Source of the DNA: JAAFHB01 sp037128295
GTDB taxonomy: Bacteria > Bacteroidota > Bacteroidia > Bacteroidales > Prolixibacteraceae
Direction of reading: 5' to 3'
Assembly: GCA_037128295.1 (NCBI GenBank)
Contig: JBAXWR010000103.1
Span: 1 to 23,839 of the forward strand
Length of the DNA: 23,839 bases
Shown: positions 1 through 7,676 of the stretch, one piece after another
Layout of the letters: each line of letters begins with the position of its first letter
How positions within the stretch are numbered: position 1 is the stretch's first letter
Translations under genes and position numbers: made by a program
The notes under the pieces: model-generated
Databases searched by the model: none
What the model was told of the DNA's origin: nothing
What the model saw: the letters and a program-made list of their open reading frames with translations, nothing else

Positions 1-695
1 CATTTGTATTCGGGCAAAAAGCAACTGAAATAATTATGAATAGTGAGATATCCGATGGCATTGGACCTGGTAGCAAGACGAAGTTGATCGTCCCAATCGA
101 AAACCCACCCGGTAATCCGGTCGGTAGCAGAATTCTGGCGGATCAAAGTCCGTTCGCCGGTCGATAGTTTCAATTTGTAGAGGTCGTGCCATGCGGCGTC
201 GCGATCGTTTAATCCAATATAAATGGCATCCGGATCTGTTTTTGGAACAGAATAGATCAGAACCCTGACTCCTTTAAGTTTTGTAAGGTCCCTGTTCACA
301 GGGACATCCTTTCCTGGGGTTGGGGTTTCGAGTGGGTCAACTGCATAGATATTGAAATTCTCATCGCCACCTTTGTCCTGGGAGTAAAGGATGTATTTGC
401 CATCGCGCGACCAGAAATACTCGCGGATTGGCCGTAAAGTGTCGGAAGTGAGTGGTTTGGCTGCAGCAAAATCTTCATTAAGCTTCTTCACCCAAATGTT
501 CAGGGTTCCTTTGAACGGCTTGACAAATGAGATGAACTTTCCATCCGGGGAGAGCTGTCCACCCGCAATTTCAGGACTGTCAAACAGCAACTGACGGTCG
601 ATCAGTGGGGGTTGCAGCACCTTAGGTTTCTCGGTTTGACATGCGAAAAATAAAACACCAATAAAAAAGAGACAAATGGTTCTTGAATTTTTCAT
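1..695 (-). CDS. S9-family (prolyl oligopeptidase-like) peptidase, N-terminal part
   Basis: This is a partial gene; it runs off the left edge without a stop. The protein starts at ATG 695 with a lipoprotein-type signal (MKNSRTICLFFIGVLFFACQ, likely lipidated Cys near residue 19), so it should sit in the envelope. After the signal comes a beta-propeller-like stretch containing SPDGKFISFVKPFKGTLNIW, WSRDGKYILYSQDKGGDENF and a VFDWDDQLRLATR segment. These are typical of the N-terminal propeller of dipeptidyl-aminopeptidase / acylaminoacyl-peptidase type S9 enzymes of Bacteroidota. The catalytic alpha/beta-hydrolase domain lies outside the window and cannot be checked. No other gene is close enough on the same strand to suggest an operon. 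The family call rests on motif recognition only. Confidence 0.82.
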   Translation of the reverse strand, partial: MKNSRTICLFFIGVLFFACQTEKPKVLQPPLIDRQLLFDSPEIAGGQLSPDGKFISFVKPFKGTLNIWVKKLNEDFAAAKPLTSDTLRPIREYFWSRDGKYILYSQDKGGDENFNIYAVDPLETPTPGKDVPVNRDLTKLKGVRVLIYSVPKTDPDAIYIGLNDRDAAWHDLYKLKLSTGERTLIRQNSATDRITGWVFDWDDQLRLATRSNAIGYLTIHNYFSCFLPEYK

Positions 696-966
696 GTGAT
701 TATAATTTGTTTTTTAGTGGCCACATGGAACTAGCCATGAGAAAATCATGCTTCGGTGTTTGAATGTAATGCATGGCTCGTTTCATGCTTTGGCAATTAA
801 TGAATTGATAAATAGAATCATGACAAATTTAACGAGTGATTTATTATTTTGTTTCAATCGCTTGTGAAAAATTGCAATTTTCTGATTTGATCTGTTTCTT
901 TTACTACATTTACGGATCAGAAAAGCACTATAAAATTAACCAGAACTACAATTAATAATTCGTTTT

Positions 967-2424
967 ATGGCAAAAGTTCTCGTATTGGGGGCAGGGATTT
1001 CGGGACATACTGCTGCCGCATTCCTGAAAAAGAAACTCGGGCGCAACCATGAGGTGGTAGTCGTCAGTCCTGCAGCCTATTATCAATGGATTCCTTCCAA
1101 CATCTGGGTCGGGGTCGGAAAAATGACAATCGACCAGGTGAGGTTTAAGCTCAAACCTGTCTATGACCGTTGGAAGATTGATTTCAAACAGGCAAGGGCT
1201 ACAGCCATATTCCCTGAAGGTGATGTGAATTCTGTAAAACAATATGTATCAATAGAATATACCGATGAAACGCGCCGTGGTGAAACTGAAAATGTCGATT
1301 ACGATTATCTTGTCAATGCAACAGGTCCCAAACTGAATTTTGCCGCTACCCAGGGTCTCGGGCCTGGTCTGTTTACCCATTCGGTTTGTTCATGCGACCA
1401 TGCCGTTGCAACCTGGGAAGCTTTAAAAGTATGCTTTGCCAGGATGGAAAAGGGTGAAAAACTGAAGTTTTTGATTGGAACAGGGCATCCCGGTGCAACC
1501 TGTCAGGGTGCTGCCTTTGAATATGCGCTCAATGTTGCCCATCAGATCAAGGAACGCAAGCTTCAGGATATGGCCGAAATAACCTGGATTTCAAATGAAT
1601 ACGAATTGGGTGACTTTGGGATGGGTGGTGCCTTCATCAGTCGCGGAGGTTATGTCACGCCAACAAAAGTTTTCAGTGAATCAATCTTTGCCGAATACGG
1701 TATCAAGTGGATCAAGAGGGCAGGGGTGATGAAGGTCGAAGAGGGGGTCGCCACCTATGAAACCCTCGATGGCGCAATGAAAACGGCTACTTTTGATTTT
1801 GCCATGCTGATCCCTGCGTTTGCAGGAGTTGGCCTGAAAAGTTACAACAAAGAAGGTGAGGACATTACATCTTTGTTGTTTGCACCAAGTGGTTTCATGA
1901 AGGTCGATGCAGATTATTCGGGCAAAGCCTTTGAGGATTGGTCGGTTGAGGATTGGCCTTCGGTTTATCAAAGTCCTGCTTTTGGTAATATTTTTGCCAC
2001 AGGGATCGCTTTTGCGCCACCGCACCAGATATCGAAGCCGATGAAGAGTCCAAACGGGACGTTGATCACCCCTGCACCTCCCCGTACAGGGATGCCTTCG
2101 GGCGTGATCGGTAAAATTGTAGCACTAAATATTATTGAAAGAATCAAGACAGGGAAGCCCGAATTTAAGCACAAAGCCTCCATGGGAAAGATGGGTGCGG
2201 CCTGTATAGTTTCTGCAGGATTCGGGATGCTAAAGGGCAATGCGGCCACTATGACGGTCTATCCGATTGTTCCTAATTGGGAAAAATACCCGCAATGGGG
2301 CCGTGACATCAATTATACGGTGGGAGAGGCGGGGTTGGCCGGTCACTGGCTTAAACTTTTCCTGCATTATATGTTTATCCATAAGGCGAAAGGCTATCCT
2401 TTCTGGTGGCTGATCCCTGAGTGA
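967..2424 (+). CDS. sulfide:quinone oxidoreductase-like FAD-dependent oxidoreductase
   Basis: 485 residues. The N-terminal dinucleotide-binding motif is GAGISG (residues 8-13), and the second half of the flavin-binding region carries FATGIAF (about 343-349). Three cysteine contexts match the pattern of sulfide:quinone oxidoreductases and flavocytochrome c sulfide dehydrogenases: VCSCDHA (Cys141/143), GATCQGAAFEY (Cys179) and GAACIVSAGFG (Cys413). In that family such cysteines carry sulfide oxidation and polysulfide release, with electrons passing through FAD to the quinone pool. The C-terminus (WLKLFLHYMF ... FWWLIPE) is aromatic and amphipathic, suitable for attachment to the inner membrane face. 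The gene is less AT-rich than most of the window. The next gene is a 52-residue companion 65 bp downstream. Closest alternative: a related NADH dehydrogenase-like flavoprotein of unknown substrate; the SQR subtype cannot be assigned by eye. Confidence 0.85.
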   Translation: MAKVLVLGAGISGHTAAAFLKKKLGRNHEVVVVSPAAYYQWIPSNIWVGVGKMTIDQVRFKLKPVYDRWKIDFKQARATAIFPEGDVNSVKQYVSIEYTDETRRGETENVDYDYLVNATGPKLNFAATQGLGPGLFTHSVCSCDHAVATWEALKVCFARMEKGEKLKFLIGTGHPGATCQGAAFEYALNVAHQIKERKLQDMAEITWISNEYELGDFGMGGAFISRGGYVTPTKVFSESIFAEYGIKWIKRAGVMKVEEGVATYETLDGAMKTATFDFAMLIPAFAGVGLKSYNKEGEDITSLLFAPSGFMKVDADYSGKAFEDWSVEDWPSVYQSPAFGNIFATGIAFAPPHQISKPMKSPNGTLITPAPPRTGMPSGVIGKIVALNIIERIKTGKPEFKHKASMGKMGAACIVSAGFGMLKGNAATMTVYPIVPNWEKYPQWGRDINYTVGEAGLAGHWLKLFLHYMFIHKAKGYPFWWLIPE

Positions 2425-2489
2425 CAAATAGTTGGGGAATATTGTGCGGGAGTCTTAAAAAATATAAAATCAATTTAATCTTGTTAACA

Positions 2490-2648
2490 ATGGCAAAAAA
2501 TATAGTACGTGGTTATTACGATGAGTCGTATCCACCCTTACCAACCAAATGGACCATTTTCTGGCGCAGGAATCTGATCTGGCAAGCCTGGCGTTTTGTG
2601 GCCCTGAACATTAAAATGATGCGGATTATTGTCGGGGGGCATTCGTAA
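2490..2648 (+). CDS. small basic, tryptophan-rich protein downstream of the SQR-like gene
   Basis: 52 residues beginning MAKNIVRGYYDESYPPLPTK and ending in VGGHS. I chose the ATG at 2490 over an in-frame ATG at 2421, because the earlier one overlaps the stop of the upstream gene and would add a leader of poor coding quality. The protein is rich in Trp, Arg and Tyr, with a WRRNLIWQAWRF core. It has no clear transmembrane span, but the middle could form an amphipathic membrane-surface helix. It lies 65 bp after the SQR-like gene on the same strand and is probably co-transcribed. I do not recognise a family. A role as accessory to the membrane-bound oxidoreductase is inference from position only. 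Confidence 0.6.
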   Translation: MAKNIVRGYYDESYPPLPTKWTIFWRRNLIWQAWRFVALNIKMMRIIVGGHS

Positions 2649-2657
2649 TGGCCTCCG

Positions 2658-4373
2658 TCATATTTTGATCTCGTATTTTTGACATTCCTTCCATTGGTTC
2701 CAGTAATTTTTGTCCATTAAAAGACATTGACGGGCAAACGCCAAGCTTCTATCGTATATTTTCAATTGTAGAAGAAAGAAAAGTGATGTCAAAACACTTG
2801 TATCATTTTCATTTTCAAGCCATTTTTCGAAATTTGGATTGATTGAAAGTCTTTTTTCTTTTATTTTGCCCGTTATTTTTTTTGCTTTTTTCTCTTTGGT
2901 GAGGGACTGGATATATCGGACATCATCCAGATTTTTATCGTCATGAATAATTCTCCACAAATCATCCTGGAGTTTATCAATAGTCCCCGGAATATCCATA
3001 TAGGCAGGATTCCTTTTAAGTGCTTCAATTACAAAAAAACGTTCGGGTTCAGCGTATTGTTGAGCATAATTTTCAACACTCCCCGATAATTGCAGCTCAT
3101 TTTCATCTTTATCATCTTCATTTTCTTCATTGTCATTGCTTCCCAAGGATTGATTTTCTGTGGAAGAAATTTTATCGTACAAAAGCTGATAAGAATCCAC
3201 ATTCTTGTCTATCCATTTATCAATTATTTCGAGGAACAATTTTCCATTTTGGGGTTCATGGTACATAAAAGCCTCGAATAACTGTTCTTTGTTTGCATAA
3301 ATCGGACAAATGTCAACCCGGTTTCCACTAATTCTCATGATACTTCCAAACAAATCTTCAACGCCTGTTTCCAAAGCGTTTTTGTTGGTATAGAATCTTT
3401 CCAATTGTTCACGTTGTACTGGTGTCCACAAAATATACTCGTCGAGTAGGTTTTTAAGGATTCTCGTATAATCGTATTTTCCTGCATTTTCGATACTTTT
3501 CTTGTTTTTATCATCCGACAAAAGAATCTCCTTACTTTTCGCGATTAGTTTTAAAGTGCTTTCAAGATCCCTTGTTGCTGCAATCCACGGATTTAAGATG
3601 TCGAAAAACCCGAAAGTGCCGAAATAGGATTTGGATAAAACCTCAGAATAATAGTCAAAAGCAGGTTGATAGCCAATCTGTTCGATTGCAAAGCACATAT
3701 TTTTTTTGAACTGTTTCAAATACAACCTATCCATCCTTCCAACCAGATCTTTTTTGTTCTCATAATAATCCTCAAGTGTTTGAAACAGCCTGATTTTATC
3801 GAAATAAATTGGATCGTCAAATTTTTCGTGAAAAAGATATTCCAACCATTTCTTTGTTTCGTGGATGTCGTCTGAATCATTTTCCATTGCGATCAAAAAA
3901 GCCCTGCCAGGCAAAAGGTTTTCGGCCATAATTCCAATTGCCAAAATGGCATATTGATACAATGCGCCTTCTGTGTCAATATAATCGTGATGGAATTTGC
4001 AACCGTTTGCTTCGGGCGGATATCCAGAAAAGTCAAATACTCCAGGATTAAACCACGTTATTGGTTTGGAAATATCAGCTTCATTTCCAGTAAACCCTTT
4101 TGAAACTTGCGTTTCCCAGTTTTTATACACGCGAATGGTTGATCTGGCAGAAAAACTCATTTGATCTCCCCAAAATGAAATATGTTCATCGGAAGTGCAA
4201 ATATCTACAGTCAAATCAAGATGGATTTTATCCAATTCTGGTGAAAATCCGTCAAAACTCTCAATGCGTTCCAATTTTAACGGAAATGAAGTTACGATTC
4301 TTAGGATCCTTTCATAAACACAGTCCCAATCTTTTCCTGAAATTTTTGATTTCTTGAAAAATATTTGTATCAT
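2658..4373 (-). CDS. hypothetical protein, 571 aa, no recognised domain
   Basis: I do not recognise the family. The protein has no signal peptide or membrane span and looks cytosolic and largely helical. The N-terminal third contains charged beta-like stretches (for example KIHLDLTVDICTSDEHISFW). A conserved-looking segment follows around PPEANGCKFHHDYIDTEGAL. A strongly acidic low-complexity linker near residue 415 (SNDNEENEDDKDENE) separates it from a C-terminal helical region. The start codon lies 16 bp after the stop of the bestrophin gene, so the two are probably one transcript. The stop is only 9 bp from the stop of the convergent small gene at 2490-2648, with no visible terminator hairpin between them. 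A link to channel function is not supported by anything beyond position. Confidence 0.8.
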   Translation of the reverse strand: MIQIFFKKSKISGKDWDCVYERILRIVTSFPLKLERIESFDGFSPELDKIHLDLTVDICTSDEHISFWGDQMSFSARSTIRVYKNWETQVSKGFTGNEADISKPITWFNPGVFDFSGYPPEANGCKFHHDYIDTEGALYQYAILAIGIMAENLLPGRAFLIAMENDSDDIHETKKWLEYLFHEKFDDPIYFDKIRLFQTLEDYYENKKDLVGRMDRLYLKQFKKNMCFAIEQIGYQPAFDYYSEVLSKSYFGTFGFFDILNPWIAATRDLESTLKLIAKSKEILLSDDKNKKSIENAGKYDYTRILKNLLDEYILWTPVQREQLERFYTNKNALETGVEDLFGSIMRISGNRVDICPIYANKEQLFEAFMYHEPQNGKLFLEIIDKWIDKNVDSYQLLYDKISSTENQSLGSNDNEENEDDKDENELQLSGSVENYAQQYAEPERFFVIEALKRNPAYMDIPGTIDKLQDDLWRIIHDDKNLDDVRYIQSLTKEKKAKKITGKIKEKRLSINPNFEKWLENENDTSVLTSLFFLLQLKIYDRSLAFARQCLLMDKNYWNQWKECQKYEIKI

Positions 4374-4389
4374 ATTGTCATTTAGCCTA

Positions 4390-5259
4390 TTAAAATAAGA
4401 TTTCAGTAATACTGGAACTTATATTTTTACAGATTTGATCAACAGGTAAATCGTTTGGATCGTCCCCAAAGGGATCTTCGATTTCGACCCCAATTTCATT
4501 GATACCGAGAAGTATCAAGGTCAGAAATCCCATAACCGGGACCGCAAGCCATCCAAATTTATCATTAAGGCCAAAGGGCAATGCCAGAAAGTAGATCATT
4601 ACAAATAATTGTAAATGAGAAGCATATGCAAATGGTACCGGGGTAAATCGGATCCTCTCCATGCCACCCATGTTATTGATCATATTCGAGACTCCATCGT
4701 AAATCGACGAAAACTCAGGAATCCTGTCCATGTTTTTATGTCTGATTATTTCAATTTTCGATCGGATAAGCTTCATAATCGCAAAGGGAACATTGCCAGA
4801 ATTGAAAACGATCTTTTTGTATTCATCTTTTAGCATAGGTAGGTGTTCAGGACTGACACCGTCCCGGAGCCTTTCTTTAACGGCATAATTAAAGGCACTT
4901 ATTAGGTCAACAAAGTCCTTGCGGGTATCTTTGTCATTAATCGGAACAATAGTATTCAGCATAAAGGCGATATTGCGGCCTGAATTGGCATTTGACCCGA
5001 GCAGTTTCCGTCCTTCCCACCAACGGTCGTATGAAGTATTGGTCCGAAAAACAAGCAAAAGCCCCAATGCGAGCCCTATTACATTAAAAACCACCATGTC
5101 AACTTTGACATCTGTGGGAAGAATGTCTTCCTGATAAAAGAAAGTGATCAAAGCCGTCCATATGATATAAAGGGTTACCCTGAGCCAGACCCCTTGAATT
5201 ACAGATCCATTCCAAACAAAAATGTGTTTGTGCCAATGCCGGTTATTGTATTCGATCAT
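4390..5259 (-). CDS. bestrophin-family ion channel
   Basis: 289 residues, the normal size for bacterial bestrophins (UPF0187 / RFP-TM family), which form pentameric ion channels in the inner membrane. Visible hallmarks are FRTNTSYDRWWEGRK at 71-85 after the second membrane helix, and IEDPFGDDPNDLP at 260-272, the acidic belt typical of the family. Four hydrophobic spans are visible (about 24-42, 55-72, 214-230 and 236-253), separated by a charged cytoplasmic middle region. Ion selectivity cannot be read from the sequence. The gene leads a two-gene unit with the 571-residue protein 16 bp downstream, and a TTTG-N18-CATATTTG promoter candidate lies just upstream. Confidence 0.93.
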   Translation of the reverse strand: MIEYNNRHWHKHIFVWNGSVIQGVWLRVTLYIIWTALITFFYQEDILPTDVKVDMVVFNVIGLALGLLLVFRTNTSYDRWWEGRKLLGSNANSGRNIAFMLNTIVPINDKDTRKDFVDLISAFNYAVKERLRDGVSPEHLPMLKDEYKKIVFNSGNVPFAIMKLIRSKIEIIRHKNMDRIPEFSSIYDGVSNMINNMGGMERIRFTPVPFAYASHLQLFVMIYFLALPFGLNDKFGWLAVPVMGFLTLILLGINEIGVEIEDPFGDDPNDLPVDQICKNISSSITEILF

Positions 5260-5281
5260 AGTTTTAAAGTTTTTTATCGTA

Positions 5282-5311
5282 CAAATATGGCGAAAGTTTT
5301 TTTAATCCAAA
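5282..5311 (-). promoter_or_regulatory. putative Bacteroidota-type promoter of the bestrophin gene
   Basis: On the minus strand, TTTG (5311-5308) is followed after 18 bases by CATATTTG (5289-5282). This is one mismatch from the Bacteroidota -7 consensus TAnnTTTG at near-normal spacing. It lies a little over 20 bases upstream of the bestrophin start codon. Confidence 0.45.
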
Positions 5312-5407
5312 TCCTCATTTTGCCATTTTACCCTGGGTGGCGCGGTTCTTTTTCCTTGGGTGCCACGATCCAGGTATCTTTTGTGATTTTACTGAGTTTC
5401 TTTTCTT

Positions 5408-5466
5408 GACCGCTTACCCTGGGTTAGGATATGCTGCCCTTTCAGGGTGTTGACCCTAGAAGGATT
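5408..5466. repeat. degenerate dispersed repeat, copy A
   Basis: This segment begins GACCGCTTACCCTGGGTTAG and continues through CTGCCC...GGTGTTGACC...AGGATT. It aligns by eye over about 55-60 bp with 6204-6263. A shorter TACCCTGGGTG core about 75-80 bp upstream (from 5330) is also mirrored upstream of copy B, at 6149. The copies are too diverged for a recent duplication and look like old members of an intergenic repeat family. Confidence 0.5.
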
Positions 5467-5556
5467 ATGAACGGATTCCAATTTTTAAATTATATTGATA
5501 TGTTTCAATTTATTAATTATTTGTGACCTGGATTGAAAAACAAACTTTAGGATGCG

Positions 5557-5620
5557 GTGTCCCGGTGACTTAAGAAAATTGCCATCACAAGGATAGACCC
5601 CAATCTAGTCACCCGGACAC
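5557..5620. repeat. interrupted inverted repeat (14-bp arms, 36-bp spacer)
   Basis: GTGTCCCGGTGACT (5557-5570) is almost the reverse complement of AGTCACCCGGACAC (5607-5620), with one mismatch in 14. The spacer is 36 bases. It could fold as a cruciform or RNA hairpin, or be the pair of ends of a minute non-coding element. No T-run follows, so a terminator role is not supported. Confidence 0.55.
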
Positions 5621-6059
5621 TAAATCATGATTCGGAAGTTCTCCTTATAGCAAAGTTAAAATTAAAGAACTGAAAATAAGGTAATAAGGTTTTGCGTGTG
5701 GTAGCAATTAGCCGGGTTACTAAGGTTAAAAAATGAAAATAAGGTTTGTTGGCCGAAAATCTATAATTTCATTAAAAAAAATATTTTTATATCATATTGA
5801 TTATCAATATTTAGTATGTACTCATCTGGAGGGGTGGGGGTGGAAACAAAATGAAACCAAAATCAAAATCATGGATTGCGCCACAAAGTTTTAAAAGTCG
5901 AATGAGACGACTAATAATCTTTTAGGCACTTACTCACTTAGGACCTGTCATTGCGCGGAGTGCGGAACGGGACGAAATATGAAAGATAATTACCTGCACT
6001 CCAAAGCAATCCCATCCTAAGAAGCACCGTGCCAAAAAAAACTTTAGGATTGCGCCATA

Positions 6060-6092
6060 GACTTTTAAAGGCTTTTTAGCCCCGTCCGAAGG
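6060..6092. repeat. dispersed repeat GACTTTTAAA...CCCCGTCCGAAGG, copy 1
   Basis: GACTTTTAAA is followed about 10 bases later by CCCCGTCCGAAGG (6080-6092). The same two blocks at nearly the same distance occur at 7092-7125. The shared block continues loosely into a G/T-rich stretch. This is a diverged direct repeat of unknown function. Confidence 0.5.
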
Positions 6093-6203
6093 GAGCTTTT
6101 GACTTTTCCGAACTTTCGATCACGGACGGTTTTCGTTGCTGCGTCGGTACCCTGGGTGTTGCGGACAAAATAGCTTTTGCGCTTTCACAAGGTTTCTGCT
6201 CTG

Positions 6204-6263
6204 GACCGCTTACCCAATGTTAGTATATACAGCCCGTTCCCGGTGGTGACCGCGGAAAGATTT
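6204..6263. repeat. degenerate dispersed repeat, copy B
   Basis: Second member of the pair described at 5408-5466. It starts GACCGCTTACCC, continues GTTAGTATAT...GCCCGTTCC and GGTGGTGACCGCGGAAAG, and is preceded by its own TACCCTGGGTG core at 6149. Confidence 0.5.
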
Positions 6264-6375
6264 CAATTTGCGTCCGAATAGGATCCATTTATGGAAACCT
6301 AAATAGACTTTTATCACAATCAATAACTCCTATATGAGTGAAATGATTATAGAACAGATGATTAACGTGATAACC

Positions 6376-6425
6376 TGCGGCGCAATCGGTATGTTGTTAA
6401 AAGATAGAACGATCCATGCGCCGCA
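6376..6425. repeat. 9-bp perfect inverted repeat
   Basis: TGCGGCGCA (6376-6384) and TGCGCCGCA (6417-6425) are exact reverse complements separated by 32 bases. They lie upstream of the antitoxin promoter candidate. They could be an operator-like palindrome or a structured RNA element. GC-rich arms in an otherwise AT-rich stretch make chance less likely, but no function can be read. Confidence 0.45.
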
Positions 6426-6463
6426 AAACAAATTGTCAACGTTCTACAATTCAATTATTGTGA

Positions 6464-6494
6464 TTTGAATATTACAGGTAAGAAAAATATTTTG
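6464..6494 (+). promoter_or_regulatory. putative promoter of the antitoxin at 6520
   Basis: TTTG (6464-6467), 20 bases, then TATTTTG (6488-6494). This approximates the Bacteroidota TTTG / TAnnTTTG promoter, with the -7 box one base short. It ends 25 bases before the antitoxin start. Confidence 0.35.
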
Positions 6495-6519
6495 TAACTT
6501 GCACCAAAAAGTAATTTGG

Positions 6520-6765
6520 ATGGAAGCAATTAGAAACATATATGCAGTTGAAAACCATAGGGTAATAATCGACTTGCCCAAATCCTTTAACCATAAGGAG
6601 GTTGAGATAATTATTCTGCCTTCTGAGAAATCCACAAAACTGCAAACGAACAAATCTACAGGCATTGACAAAGAAGAACAGCTCAGGAAATTGCTTTCTG
6701 TAAATGTATGGAATGATAGGGACATCCTGCCAATTATTGAAGGTCAAGAAATAATCAACCAATAA
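6520..6765 (+). CDS. antitoxin of a VapBC-type pair (toxin partner broken)
   Basis: 81 residues from ATG 6520 (MEAIRNIYAVENHRVIIDLP ...); an in-frame ATG at 6499 would add only a poor leader. The N-terminus has the short beta-strand pattern AVENHRVIIDLP...EVEIIILP seen in the small antitoxins that accompany PIN toxins in Bacteroidota. The C-terminal half (KEEQLRKLLSVNVWNDRDIL) is the acidic/aliphatic helix that usually wraps the toxin. The reading frame is undamaged. It is followed directly by a VapC-like toxin remnant whose start codon is lost, so this antitoxin now probably has no active toxin partner in this locus. Confidence 0.7.
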   Translation: MEAIRNIYAVENHRVIIDLPKSFNHKEVEIIILPSEKSTKLQTNKSTGIDKEEQLRKLLSVNVWNDRDILPIIEGQEIINQ

Positions 6766-7007
6766 AAAATAAAAGAATTCTAGTTGATACTTCCATCGTA
6801 ATTGATTATTTGCGGGGACAAGACCGATCAAATACTAAATTTGTGAAGCTTTTCAAAGCGAACGAGTTGTGCCTTTCAACGATTTCTGTATTTGAGTTAT
6901 ACAATGGGGCTACATCTGAAAGCAAAATACAACATAGTTTACCAATTGCAACACTCAACATCAAGCACTTTGAACGAATTGACAATTTGTATATAATAGA
7001 CTTATAA
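6762..7007 (+). pseudogene. VapC-type PIN toxin remnant (start lost, central deletion)
   Basis: Frame starting at 6762 reads NKRILVDTSIVIDYLRG (first PIN Asp retained), STISVFELYNGATSES (PIN Glu retained), then runs straight into LPIATLNIKHFERI, the typical end of the domain. The stretch of about 50-60 residues that normally lies between these, carrying the third and fourth acidic metal ligands, is absent; the whole frame has only 81 codons. The codon that should start the protein reads ATA and overlaps the antitoxin stop as ATAA. An ancestral ATGA stop/start overlap changed by one G-to-A would keep the antitoxin stop while removing the toxin start. A TTG at 6810 could serve only for a still shorter fragment. 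Not expected to be an active RNase. Confidence 0.75.
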
Positions 7008-7091
7008 TGTGATATTTATCATTGATAAACACATTTTTTACAGCACCTAAAATTGCAAGATTTTTCACCTGTTTTCTGTCAACTCGCAACA

Positions 7092-7125
7092 GACTTTTAA
7101 AAAAGTTGCCATCCCCGTCCGAAGG
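7092..7125. repeat. dispersed repeat GACTTTTAAA...CCCCGTCCGAAGG, copy 2
   Basis: Matches 6060-6092 in block order and spacing, with CCCCGTCCGAAGG at 7113-7125 followed by TGAGTTCCCTC. It sits in the 290-bp gene-free gap between the toxin remnant and the orphan antitoxin. I see nothing else in that gap. Confidence 0.5.
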
Positions 7126-7297
7126 TGAGTTCCCTCTTTTCTTAACAAACAAAAAAACAGTACATTAAAACTGCTAACCATTTATCATTTTATTGCAAGA
7201 CCATCAATCAGTGATATTTCGGATAACAAATTATCGGATGTTAAAAAAGATCAATTTTACTTTTCACTTTCAAGGCAGATGCCAATTGAAACATTCA

Positions 7298-7513
7298 TTA
7301 TTCTTTACGCCTTTCTTCGATTACTTCGTCAGAGAATGAACCTTTAAAATCTTTCGACAAATCCTGTGTTTCGAGGAAAGAAAAATCGGAAAGTGCCAGT
7401 CGTTCTTTTTTATCCTCTTCAAATGTTACCTTAACGCGAATAGGCTTTTTTGTCTTTATTGGCCTTTCTAATTTTAAATGTCCATTATAATATGTTCCTG
7501 TTATTGTTGTCAT
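7298..7513 (-). CDS. orphan AF2212/DUF104-like antitoxin
   Basis: 71 residues. The N-terminus MTTITGTYYNGHLKLERPI and the block KPIRVKVTFEED form the small beta-barrel-like fold typical of short antitoxins of PIN toxins (compare AF2212-like and DUF104 proteins). The tail SFSDEVIEERRKE is charged and helical, as expected for a toxin-binding segment. The stretch downstream on the same strand (7297 down to 7145) contains no PIN-like or other toxin reading frame, so the antitoxin appears solitary. A good promoter candidate lies immediately upstream. It could act on a toxin elsewhere in the genome; that is inference. Confidence 0.7.
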   Translation of the reverse strand: MTTITGTYYNGHLKLERPIKTKKPIRVKVTFEEDKKERLALSDFSFLETQDLSKDFKGSFSDEVIEERRKE

Positions 7514-7530
7514 TTATCTCTTTTTTATTA

Positions 7531-7561
7531 CAAAAGTCCGAGTTTAAGATTGTAATTCAAA
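7531..7561 (-). promoter_or_regulatory. putative promoter of the orphan antitoxin
   Basis: On the minus strand, TTTG (7561-7558), exactly 19 bases, then GACTTTTG (7538-7531). This is one mismatch from TAnnTTTG at standard Bacteroidota spacing, 17 bases upstream of the start codon. Confidence 0.5.
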
Positions 7562-7676
7562 GTATAATCTGGCATCTTTGCAACTGGCAACTGGCTGCTA
7601 GCAACTGGCGAAAAAGCATTTGGAAGTTGTGGTAAGTCATTCGATGATTGATGAAGGCTATATACAGATAAAAGTA

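Larger units (their letters stand above)
5260..6519. other. 1.26-kb gene-free intergenic stretch with repeat remnants
   Basis: I see no convincing coding sequence on either strand here. It holds the bestrophin promoter candidate, an interrupted palindrome at 5557-5620, two degenerate copies of a dispersed repeat (5408-5466, 6204-6263), fragments of a TTTAGGAT-GCG element (near 5547 and 6042), a GACTTTTAAA...CCCCGTCCGAAGG repeat shared with 7092-7125, and a 9-bp perfect inverted repeat near 6376-6425. It looks like an accumulation of decayed intergenic repeats or mobile-element debris. Confidence 0.6.

Noticed and set aside
1..90. Frameshift in the S9 peptidase near the left edge
   Set aside because: The sequence after LRLATR diverges from what I expected, but the frame stays open to the edge and neither alternative frame reads better.
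2421..2489. Longer start for the 52-aa protein
   Set aside because: The added 23 residues overlap the preceding gene's stop and look like translated intergenic DNA.
6444..6831. Minus-strand ORFs over the antitoxin
   Set aside because: They are antisense shadows of the antitoxin gene and the toxin remnant.
7145..7297. Hidden toxin downstream of the orphan antitoxin
   Set aside because: All frames on the minus strand are interrupted and none shows a PIN, RelE or other toxin motif.
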